This document shows, piece after piece, positions 57,761 through 64,000 of a DNA stretch of 64,000 nt. Position 1 is the first letter of the stretch. The number at the start of each line of letters is the position of its first letter. The notes beneath the pieces are model-generated. The model was not told where the DNA came from and searched no databases. It saw nothing but the letters and a program-made list of their open reading frames with translations. The DNA lies in contig JBBIQK010000006.1 in NCBI GenBank assembly GCA_037442365.1, positions 1 through 64,000 of the forward strand. Reading direction: 5' to 3'. The stretch comes from GBS-DC sp037442365. Lineage in GTDB: Bacteria > Armatimonadota > Fimbriimonadia > Fimbriimonadales > GBS-DC. Both the position numbers and the translations under genes were made by a program.

Positions 57761-58059
57761 CTACTCGAACAGCTTGCGCACCTGCACACGAAACTCAGGG
57801 AGCAGTTCGCCGCCTGTGAGCGTGTCGTCGGCATGAAGCGTCTGCACCTCCAGCGGGGCGGTGTAGCGGTACACCTCTTCACCGCGTGCAGGCGTGCAAT
57901 CAGGTTGCTGACAATCTCCCCATGTCGAGCGCCTGTGGGCACAGCAATTAACCTCCCGCCGACCAGCTCGTACTTACGCCCATCGTCGGGCAGGCGGGGC
58001 AGATCGGACTCTGTGAGCTTTCTGCGTCGGGCGCGTGTCTTCGTAGTCGCCATCGCCAT
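57761..58059 (-). pseudogene. Uma2-family endonuclease, internally deleted
   Basis: The intact start MAMATTKTRARRRKLTESDL, RKYELVGGRLIAVPTGARHG and EIVSNLIARLHA is the N-terminal third of Uma2 (DUF820, PD-(D/E)XK) proteins. In another frame, right after it, comes a normal Uma2 end: YTAPLEVQTLHADDTL, TGGELLPEFRVQVRKLFE, then a stop at 57761. About 100 residues, including the catalytic core, are missing between them and the two parts are out of frame. Full Uma2 proteins have ~190 residues; here only ~95 codons remain. It is certainly non-functional as a nuclease. Confidence 0.85.
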
Positions 58060-58122
58060 CCCCGCGTGCAGTATACCCGTGGAGGGCAGGAATCGTCCGC
58101 GCGGCGGCGTACAAAAGGGGTA

Positions 58123-58632
58123 ATGCCCTCCCCCGAACTGAAGGATGTGGTGCATGCGCTGCTGTTTGTGGCGGACGCGCCCCTGAGCTTGCAGGCGCTG
58201 TGCGAGGCGACCGGTGAGCCTGTCGAGGCGGTAGAAGCCGCGTTGCAGGCGTTGCGCGACGATCTGGCGGCGCGCGGCGCGATTCAGCTCGTCGCGCTGG
58301 CGGGGGGCTACCAGCTCGCCACCAAGCCCGAGTACGCTTTTTATATCGCCCGCCTGCTGAACCCGCCGCAGAAGCGCCTCTCGCGCGCCGCGCTGGAGAC
58401 GCTCGCGATTATCGCCTACGAACAGCCCGTCACGCAGGCGCAGATCGACGCCCTGCGCGGGGTGGACAGCAACCATACCGTGCGCCAGCTGCTCGCGCGC
58501 GGGCTAATACAGGAACTCGGACGCAAGGACGCGCCTGGCAAACCCACGCTCTACGGCGTCACGCCCCAGTTCCTGCACTACTTCGGGCTGAACAGTCTGG
58601 AGGAGCTGCCTGAAAAACCTCAGAGCGACTAA
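58123..58632 (+). CDS. scpB: Segregation and condensation protein B
   Basis: A 169-residue protein with two winged-helix domains: LKDVVHALLFVADAPLSLQA in the first, and RAALETLAIIAYEQPVTQAQ followed by RGVDSNHTVRQLLARGLIQE in the second. ScpB dimers work with ScpA and SMC in chromosome condensation. scpA is not adjacent. ATG 58123 has AGGGG close upstream. It is divergent from the Uma2 remnant. Confidence 0.94.
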   Translation: MPSPELKDVVHALLFVADAPLSLQALCEATGEPVEAVEAALQALRDDLAARGAIQLVALAGGYQLATKPEYAFYIARLLNPPQKRLSRAALETLAIIAYEQPVTQAQIDALRGVDSNHTVRQLLARGLIQELGRKDAPGKPTLYGVTPQFLHYFGLNSLEELPEKPQSD

Positions 58633-58731
58633 TCCTTGTATCCAACTGTAGCGTACAATTTCGGTAGTTTAGCCTGAAGATCCCTGATAACCCTCTAAAG
58701 ATGGGACACAAGACTCCCCATAATAATCATC

Positions 58732-58776
58732 GGTTTGGTCGCGACGCCAACGCAGGGATTGCGCCAAACCAGGAGG
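58732..58776 (+). promoter_or_regulatory. Leader hairpin before the chemoreceptor ribosome-binding site
   Basis: GGTTTGG-T-CGC pairs with GCG-CCAAACC, a stem with one bulged T, followed at once by AGGAGG. A TACAAT box lies ~75 nt upstream (about 58655). The layout matches the leader hairpins before the dockerin-tailed genes. Confidence 0.45.
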
Positions 58777-58784
58777 AACAGTGG

Positions 58785-60308
58785 ATGATGCGTATAGCAC
58801 AAAACACCAGCAGTTCGCTCCATTTGATGGAGCAGGGTTTGGCGCTACGGAAGCAGTTCTTACGGATTACCCCAGAGCGGGTACAGGCGCTTTGCGCCGT
58901 GAGTGAGTACATCGAGCAACTGGCTCCCCAACTTGTCCGCGAGTTCTACGACTTTCAGTTCCAGTTTTCCGAGACGGTTCACTTTTTCAATCAGTATGCC
59001 CAGCAACGCGGGATGTCCCTCGCGACCCTGCGACAACGGCTGGAGCAGGCGCAGCTCCAGTATTTCCTTGAGATTTTCCGCGAAGCGAAACGCGGCGGCG
59101 AGTTTGGCGCCGCCTTCCTCGAGAAGCGCCTTCACATCGGCTACATTCACAACGAGATAAACTTACCGATGAAGTGGTATCTGGGCTCCTACGCGCTCTA
59201 TGCAGAACTGCTCAAGAAATACCTGTTGCAAAACGCGGAGATAGAGCCACAGCTGGCTCAAGAGGCGTTCGCGGCAATCCTGTCTGTGTTTCTATACGAC
59301 ATTCAGGCGGTGAGCGACTCGTTTATCGTGATGCTGATGCACGATCTGGGCGTGGACACCGCTCAGATTCGGGTGGACTCGGCGACGAAGGATTTGACCG
59401 ATCACTTTGGCGAGATACGGCGCATTTTCGGGAGCGCCATCCGAGAAACCGTGCAGACGAGTGTGCAGCTGGAGCGCGCCTCGCAGGAACTGTCTGAAAC
59501 GGCAACCCAGACCAAACTTGCGGTGAGCCAGATTGCCTCCGCGATAGACCAGGTCGCGCGTGTCGCGGCGCATCAGGCGCAGCAGACCGCCCATACGACC
59601 GAGTCGGTGCGACAGCTCACTGCAGGCATTCAGGAAATCGCGGCAGGCGCGCAGTCGCAGGCGCAATCGGTGCAGCGAGCGATTCTGATTATTGAGCGCG
59701 TCGGCGAGAACATCCGAAAAACTTCGGAGCATGTCGCGGAGATGGGCAACCAATCCAAGCAAATTGGCAAAATGATCAAGGTCATCAACCAGATTGCGTT
59801 CCAGATCCACCTGCTGGCGCTGAACGCCGCGATAGAGGCGGCGCGTGCCGGTGAAGCAGGACGCGGGTTCGCCGTCGTCGCCAAAGAGGTGCAACACCTC
59901 GCCGAACGCTCTGCCCAATCCGCTGAGGAGATCGAGCGTACTATCGTGGGGATTCAGGACATAGTCAACGCCGCTGTGGACTCGATGCGGTCGTCTGTAG
60001 AGCAGTTTGAGCAGGAGCTTGTGGCAGCTGTGCAGCAGGTACAGGAGGTCGTCGTGCAGTATCAATCAGTCGCTCAGGATATGGGCGCGAACGCCGCCAC
60101 TGTGCGCGACGCCGTCGAGGAGGTTGCCAGCGCGAGCGAACAGACCAGTGCGGCAACACAGCAGGTGAGCGCATCCACCCAGCAAATGGCGGCGCAGGTG
60201 GAACAGGTTGCCCAGTGGGCGGCGCAACTTCGCGAGACGGCGAACACCCTGAAAGACAACCTGCGGTATTTCAAGGTTGCACACGATCAGCAGGCAGTCG
60301 CGGCGTAA
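58785..60308 (+). CDS. Soluble globin-coupled chemoreceptor (HemAT-like)
   Basis: A 507-residue protein without membrane segments. Residues ~15-190 look like a protoglobin sensor: FLRITPERVQALCAVSEYIE, RLHIGYIHNEINLPMKWYLG with the likely proximal His, typical of globin-coupled sensors of O2. Residues ~230-490 are an MCP signalling domain whose hairpin tip is NQIAFQIHLLALNAAIEAAR followed by AGEAGRGFAVVAKEV. No CheR-docking tail. It should signal O2 or redox state to CheA; no che gene is near. ATG 58785 follows AGGAGG; upstream in-frame codons lie in the leader hairpin. A terminator follows. Confidence 0.9.
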   Translation: MMRIAQNTSSSLHLMEQGLALRKQFLRITPERVQALCAVSEYIEQLAPQLVREFYDFQFQFSETVHFFNQYAQQRGMSLATLRQRLEQAQLQYFLEIFREAKRGGEFGAAFLEKRLHIGYIHNEINLPMKWYLGSYALYAELLKKYLLQNAEIEPQLAQEAFAAILSVFLYDIQAVSDSFIVMLMHDLGVDTAQIRVDSATKDLTDHFGEIRRIFGSAIRETVQTSVQLERASQELSETATQTKLAVSQIASAIDQVARVAAHQAQQTAHTTESVRQLTAGIQEIAAGAQSQAQSVQRAILIIERVGENIRKTSEHVAEMGNQSKQIGKMIKVINQIAFQIHLLALNAAIEAARAGEAGRGFAVVAKEVQHLAERSAQSAEEIERTIVGIQDIVNAAVDSMRSSVEQFEQELVAAVQQVQEVVVQYQSVAQDMGANAATVRDAVEEVASASEQTSAATQQVSASTQQMAAQVEQVAQWAAQLRETANTLKDNLRYFKVAHDQQAVAA

Positions 60309-60337
60309 ACCGCACCAGCTTCCTTCTGCCTCCGCTC

Positions 60338-60371
60338 GGGCGGGGCGCGGCGACGGCGCTGTGCCCCGCCC
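60338..60371. terminator. Hairpin between the chemoreceptor and pdxH
   Basis: GGGCGGGGC pairs with GCCCCGCCC across a GC-rich loop that also folds. It lies between convergent genes and would serve both. Confidence 0.6.
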
Positions 60372-60374
60372 AAC

Positions 60375-61010
60375 TCAAGGCGCGAGCCGCACGCGCGCCC
60401 ACGAGCCGTCGGGCTGGCGCGTGAACAGCAGGCGGTCGTGCAAGCGGTTCCGACGCCCCTGCCAGAACTCAATCGAATCGGGGATGAGCCGGTAGCCCGT
60501 CCAGTAAAGCGGACGTGGCACAGGGCGACCTTCGAACTCGCGTTCCACCTCCGCCGCGCGCTGCTCCAGCCACTCACGGCTGGGGATCGGCTCGCTCTGG
60601 GGCGAGACCCACGCCGCCAGCTGATGCCCGCGCGGACGACGCACGAAGTAGGCGTCCGCCTCTGCGTCGCTCACCTGCGTAATCCGCCCTCGAATCCGAA
60701 TCTGACGCTCCAAAGCGCCCCACCAGAACACCAGCGTCGCATATGGGCGGTGCGCAAGTTGTCTGCCTTTCGCGCTGTTGCCGTTCGTGTAGAACACCAG
60801 CCCTTCGTCGTCCAGCCCGCGCAGCAGCACGAACCGCGCATCGGGATTGCCCTGCTCGTCCACCGTCGCCAGGCACATCGCGTTCGGTTCAATCAGATTC
60901 GCCCCGACTGCCGTCTCCAGCCAGCGACGCAACAGCGCCAGTGGGTCGTCGCCCGCCTCATCTTCGGTCAACTCGCCCAGCTCATAACTCGTGCGAATAT
61001 CCTCAATCAC
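60375..61010 (-). CDS. pdxH: Pyridoxamine 5'-phosphate oxidase
   Basis: A 211-residue FMN enzyme that makes PLP. Signatures: DEQGNPDARFVLLRGLDDEG, FYTNGNSAKGRQL, and the C-terminal YRLIPDSIEFWQGRRNRLHD. GTG 61010 is chosen (GGAG 7 nt upstream) over a TTG at 61028, because it directly precedes the conserved N-terminus and only then clears the stop of the DUF1080 gene 4 nt before it. Two PLP enzymes (Alr, LtaE) lie in the same window. Confidence 0.94.
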   Translation of the reverse strand: MIEDIRTSYELGELTEDEAGDDPLALLRRWLETAVGANLIEPNAMCLATVDEQGNPDARFVLLRGLDDEGLVFYTNGNSAKGRQLAHRPYATLVFWWGALERQIRIRGRITQVSDAEADAYFVRRPRGHQLAAWVSPQSEPIPSREWLEQRAAEVEREFEGRPVPRPLYWTGYRLIPDSIEFWQGRRNRLHDRLLFTRQPDGSWARVRLAP

Positions 61011-61014
61011 GGCT

Positions 61015-61671
61015 TTACTCCAGCGCAATCAGCTCGACCGTGCGGAAGTGAATCTCGCCGCCCTCCGACTGGAGCGCAATCTTGCCCGCCAGCACCTCCG
61101 CGCCCGTGCCTTCGTTGACCACCTCGCCGTTCACCTTGAGGATTACCTGGTCGTTGTAGACGATAATCTCGTACTGGTTCCATTCGGGGGCGGGCTTTTC
61201 GGCGTTCTTCTTGCGCCAGCGATGCCGCTCGGCGTTTCTGTCAACATACTCCGGATCGGTCTGCAGCGGCGCGCCGTCAATCAGCCAGAAGTCGCCCGCG
61301 TTCATATGCATCAGCTGCGCCTCCACCGAGCGGGGCCAGATTTTATGCTCTCCATGCACGCGCAGCAGCACGCCGCTGTTGCCGGGCTTTTTGTCAGGCG
61401 CCCAGCGCCACTCGACCTTGAGGATGTAGTTTTTGTAGTCGCGTTCAGTGTAGAGGTAGCCCAGCGGCTCGCCCTTACAGATGAGGATACCGTCCTCCAC
61501 GCGCCACACATCTTCCATTTTGGCGTTCGGGTCGGCAAGGTACGCCTTCCAGCCCGTCAGGTCGCGCCCGTTGAAGAGTTTAATCACCTGTACGCGCTTA
61601 CTCTCCTGCGCGTCCAGCGCACCGCACGCCAGCGCCAGACTCCACAGCGCAATAGCCCACAGGATTCGCAT
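61015..61671 (-). CDS. Exported DUF1080 (3-keto-disaccharide hydrolase-like) protein
   Basis: A 218-residue protein. Signal peptide ~1-21 (RILWAIALWSLALACGALDA). The DUF1080 fold is shown by KLFNGRDLTGWKAY, EDGILICKGEPLGYLYTERD, SGVLLRVHGEHKIWPRSVEA and GKIALQSEGGEIHFRTVELI. Relatives include 3-keto-glycoside hydrolases and many PVC/Armatimonadota proteins of unknown role. Start with AGGAGG 5 nt before it; the leader ends in a CTGTGCGC/GCGCGCAG stem next to that site. pdxH follows after 4 nt. Confidence 0.88.
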   Translation of the reverse strand: MRILWAIALWSLALACGALDAQESKRVQVIKLFNGRDLTGWKAYLADPNAKMEDVWRVEDGILICKGEPLGYLYTERDYKNYILKVEWRWAPDKKPGNSGVLLRVHGEHKIWPRSVEAQLMHMNAGDFWLIDGAPLQTDPEYVDRNAERHRWRKKNAEKPAPEWNQYEIIVYNDQVILKVNGEVVNEGTGAEVLAGKIALQSEGGEIHFRTVELIALE

Positions 61672-61788
61672 TGTCGCCTCCTGCGCGCGGGATTCGGCAA
61701 GCGCACAGAGACTCCTACCGATTGCCACAGTTCTTTCCGGGCGGGTCGAGTGAGATACAGGGCTTGAGTCCTATGTGATGATATTCGA

Positions 61789-61796
61789 GGTATAAT
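61789..61796 (+). promoter_or_regulatory. -10 box of the cysteine-rich mini-protein gene, leaderless type
   Basis: GGTATAAT ends 6 nt before ATG 61803 (9 nt before the next ATG at 61806); no ribosome-binding site. Confidence 0.6.
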
Positions 61797-61802
61797 ACTC
61801 TT

Positions 61803-62003
61803 ATGATGAGAATGCTCACGATTCTGCTGGCGATACTGGGTGTGACTTTCGTTGCACTGACGAGCAACAGGGCATACACCTGTTGTGACTCTGAAATGGT
61901 GACTGGTCGCTGTAATCCATACGGTATCTGCAACGCTTGCACGAACTGCAAGTATTGCAAGCACTGTGCAGAAAACGGAGGCTCGTGTTCTGTTTGTAGA
62001 TAA
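61803..62003 (+). CDS. Small exported cysteine-rich protein (66 residues)
   Basis: Residues 1-24 look like a signal peptide (MLTILLAILGVTFVALTSN). The mature ~42 residues contain ten Cys in CC, RC, IC, AC, NC, YC, HC, SC and VC steps, including CNPYGICNACTNCKYC and KHCAENGG. No family name is known to me. The spacing suggests a compact disulfide or metal-binding protein. Export would favour disulfides. It stands alone with its own promoter, between divergent and downstream genes. Confidence 0.7.
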   Translation: MMRMLTILLAILGVTFVALTSNRAYTCCDSEMVTGRCNPYGICNACTNCKYCKHCAENGGSCSVCR

Positions 62004-62182
62004 GCCAACGTCTCTGTCCTGCGCCTCTTGCGTCCAGGTGTAGCGTCCAGACACTCCGCAGTGAGGTATTGAAGGGCGCCGTCAGCTGTTATGAATGAGC
62101 GGTGTGCCGCGTGGCGACACAGTGCTTCCTGTCGAACATCGGTATGCTGAAGCTTGAGCGCATCCCAACGCCTTCGCTTTAG

Positions 62183-62190
62183 GGTAGTAT
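62183..62190 (+). promoter_or_regulatory. -10-like box of ltaE
   Basis: GGTAGTAT ends 6 nt before the ltaE ATG; overlapping TATAAC is an alternative. No Shine-Dalgarno is present. Confidence 0.4.
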
Positions 62191-62196
62191 AACAGC

Positions 62197-63225
62197 ATGC
62201 GCGTAGACCTGCGTTCCGATACCGTGACTCTGCCGACGCCCGCGATGCGCCGCGCGATGGCGGACGCCGAACTCGGCGACGATGTGTACGGCGAAGACCC
62301 GACCGTGAACCGCCTGCAGGCGCGAGTCGCCGAACTGCTGGGACACGAAGCCGCCCTGTTTACCCCGTCGGGCACGATGGCGAACGAAATCGCCGTCAAG
62401 GTGTGGACGCAGCCCGGCGACGCCATCCTCGTCGACGCTGAGAGCCACATCCTGCACTATGAGCTGGCGGGTCCCGCCGTGATTGCGGGCGTACAGGTGG
62501 AGACCTACCCCATCGAGAACGGCGTGTTCCAGCTTCAGGAGATTGAACGGCGCATTCGGATTGCCGACGACCACACGCCCGGCACGCGCCTGCTGTGTAT
62601 CGAGAACACGCACAACCGCTGCGGCGGCACGATTCTGCCTCCCGAAATGATGCCCGACCTGCGCGCGCTGGCGGATCGGCGCAGGCTACGCATCCATCTG
62701 GACGGCGCGCGGCTGTTCAACGCGAGCGTCGCGCGGGGCGTCTCGCCGCAGGCGTGGACACGCTACGCCGACTCGGTGATGATTGCCTTCTCCAAAGGGC
62801 TGTGCTGCCCCGTCGGTTCCGTGCTGGCGGGTTCGGAGGCGTTCATTCGTGAGGCGCACCGCGTGCGCAAGCTGCTGGGCGGCGGGATGCGTCAGGCGGG
62901 CGTACTGGCGGCGGCGTGCCTCGTCGCGCTGGACACCATGATTGACCGCCTCGCTGAAGACCACGCCCGCGCCCGACGCCTCGCCGAAGCCATCGCCGAC
63001 CTGCCCGGCTTCAAGGTGAACCTGCCGACCGTGCAGACGAACATGGTGTATGTGCAGACGGCGCGCCCCGCGCAGGAGATTGAACGCGCGCTGGCGGCGG
63101 AAGGCGTGCTATGCATCGCGCTCGACCCGCACCGCCTGCGCCTCGTGATGCACCACGACATCGACGACGCCGCGCTGGAACACGCCATCCGCGCCTTCCA
63201 GCGCGTTTCGGGTATCCTATCATAG
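62197..63225 (+). CDS. ltaE: Low-specificity L-threonine aldolase
   Basis: A 342-residue PLP enzyme. It starts DLRSDTVTLPTPAMRRAMAD, has YGEDPTVNRLQ, ENTHNRCGG, LHIHLDGARLFN-type (RIHLDGARLFNAS) and the PLP Lys200 in AFSKGLCCPVGS. It cleaves threonine or allo-threonine to glycine and acetaldehyde. Followed by yebC after 12 nt, with a GGTATCCT box at 63211-63218 inside its 3' end. Confidence 0.96.
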   Translation: MRVDLRSDTVTLPTPAMRRAMADAELGDDVYGEDPTVNRLQARVAELLGHEAALFTPSGTMANEIAVKVWTQPGDAILVDAESHILHYELAGPAVIAGVQVETYPIENGVFQLQEIERRIRIADDHTPGTRLLCIENTHNRCGGTILPPEMMPDLRALADRRRLRIHLDGARLFNASVARGVSPQAWTRYADSVMIAFSKGLCCPVGSVLAGSEAFIREAHRVRKLLGGGMRQAGVLAAACLVALDTMIDRLAEDHARARRLAEAIADLPGFKVNLPTVQTNMVYVQTARPAQEIERALAAEGVLCIALDPHRLRLVMHHDIDDAALEHAIRAFQRVSGILS

Positions 63226-63237
63226 GAGGCACGAGCG

Positions 63238-63984
63238 ATGGCTGGACATTCCAAATGGCACAACATCCGCATTCGCAAGGGCAAGCAGGACGCGCTGCGC
63301 AGCAAACTCTTCACGAAACTGGCGCGCGAGATTACCGTCGCGGCGAAGCAGGGCGGCGGCAACCCCGACGCGAACCCGCGCCTGCGACTCGCCATCGAAA
63401 AAGCGCGCGAGAACCACATGCCCGCCGACAACATCAAACGCGCCATCCAGAAAGGCACTGGGGAGCTGGAAGGCGCGAGCTATGAGGAAATCACCTACGA
63501 GGGCTACGGTCCCGGCGGCGTCGCGATTATGGTAGAATGCATGACTGACAACCGCAACCGCACCGTCGCCGAACTGCGCCACCTGTTCTCCAAGCACGGG
63601 GGCAACCTGGGCGAGACGGGCAGCGTCGCATGGCAGTTCCAGCGACAGGGCGTGATTACCATCCCCGCCGAAGCCATCTCCGAAGAGGAGTTGCTGGAGA
63701 TTGCGCTGGAGGCGGGCGCGGAGGATGTGAGCCAGGAAGAGGAATTCTATCGCGTGACGACGAGCGTGGAGGACTTCCATCGCGTGCGCGAGGTGTTGCA
63801 GGCGCGCGGGCTGCCGATTGCCGAAGCGCAGCTGGAGTTGACGCCGACCACCACCGTGCGCGTGGAGGGCGAGACCGCGCAAAAACTCATGCGCCTGCTG
63901 GAAGTCCTTGAAGACCATGACGATGTGCAGAACACCTACGCGAACTTCGACATCCCCGACGAAGCGTTCGCCAGCGTCTCGTAA
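63238..63984 (+). CDS. yebC: YebC/PmpR-family DNA-binding protein
   Basis: A 248-residue protein: AGHSKWHNIRIRKGKQDALR at the start, then EITVAAKQGGGNPDANPRLR, MPADNIKRAIQKGTGELEGA and the C-terminal NTYANFDIPDE. Family members are transcriptional regulators, and some also help ribosomes at proline stretches. AGGAGG lies 9 nt upstream. In many genomes yebC adjoins ruvC-ruvA-ruvB; here ruvB is 61 kb away. Confidence 0.96.
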   Translation: MAGHSKWHNIRIRKGKQDALRSKLFTKLAREITVAAKQGGGNPDANPRLRLAIEKARENHMPADNIKRAIQKGTGELEGASYEEITYEGYGPGGVAIMVECMTDNRNRTVAELRHLFSKHGGNLGETGSVAWQFQRQGVITIPAEAISEEELLEIALEAGAEDVSQEEEFYRVTTSVEDFHRVREVLQARGLPIAEAQLELTPTTTVRVEGETAQKLMRLLEVLEDHDDVQNTYANFDIPDEAFASVS

Positions 63985-64000
63985 GGCAGGTTGAGGCGCG

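Noticed and set aside
58066..58122. Upstream extension of scpB
   Set aside because: The extra residues are unlike the family and ATG 58123 directly precedes the conserved start.
62004..62196. tRNA or small RNA in the gap before ltaE
   Set aside because: No cloverleaf or T-arm consensus was found; the gap holds only the ltaE promoter box.

Overview
The window looks like a high-GC, Gram-negative-type bacterial chromosome with short intergenic gaps. lpxK implies lipid A. Exported proteins carry PEP-CTERM tails, HAF repeats and dockerin-like Ca-binding tails that end in Gly-x-Cys, next to prepilin-like and multihaem proteins and glycosidases. This mix fits Armatimonadota (a Planctomycetota-like lineage is less likely). 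The placement is inference; there is no rRNA or phylogenetic marker analysis behind it.

Layout. 1-1.1 kb: a truncated IS4-type transposase and an Rpn-like nuclease. 1.1-11.1 kb: housekeeping genes (ruvB, HD hydrolase, lpxK, hpd, a DUF104/PIN toxin-antitoxin pair coupled to purB, a membrane histidine kinase, cinA-thpR). 11.1-18.7 kb: a coiled-coil PD-(D/E)XK protein, a DUF697-like protein, a fused M16 peptidase, the first dockerin-tailed protein and an OPT-like transporter. 18.9-29.4 kb: dacB, glyS, a second dockerin-tailed protein, a GH51 arabinofuranosidase, an orphan nuoE and a PEP-CTERM/HAF protein preceded by a 21-bp tandem array. 29.5-36.4 kb: sdhC-sdhA without sdhB, then gnd - PD-(D/E)XK/winged-helix protein - zwf - VOC. 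36.4-43.3 kb: a surface-protein operon (fibre-like protein, metzincin), a third dockerin-tailed protein, and a clan-A glycosidase. 43.4-51.4 kb: ccmA-ccmB, a sugar-ABC ATPase with an MBL hydrolase, a PEP-CTERM protein overlapping recO tail to tail, a five-haem cytochrome and a prepilin. 51.4-64 kb: amidohydrolase, an unknown secreted protein, alr, folD, a methyltransferase, a broken Uma2 gene, scpB, a globin-coupled soluble chemoreceptor, pdxH, a DUF1080 protein, a ten-cysteine mini-protein, ltaE and yebC.

Expression. Two kinds of gene start recur. Many cytoplasmic genes (ruvB, cinA, glyS, nuoE, gnd, zwf, ccmA, recO, folD, ltaE, the DUF3782-like gene) have a GGTA(T/C)AAT-like -10 box only 6-10 nt before the start codon and no Shine-Dalgarno, so their mRNAs are probably leaderless. 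Most exported proteins instead have a leader with a strong AGGAGG, several with a hairpin just before it.

Repeats. Four families of small palindromic DNA fill the gaps: a composite element with GACGGCTGAAGCCGTTC ends and a variable centre, a GAGTGCGG hairpin, a CCCTCTCCC/GGGAGAGGG hairpin (one copy is in frame inside lpxK), and 21-bp-period arrays built from a 10-bp palindromic core plus an 11-bp tail, one abutting the gnd -10 box. These arrays and the leaderless/led split are the least explained features. No tRNA, rRNA, CRISPR array or prophage was seen.
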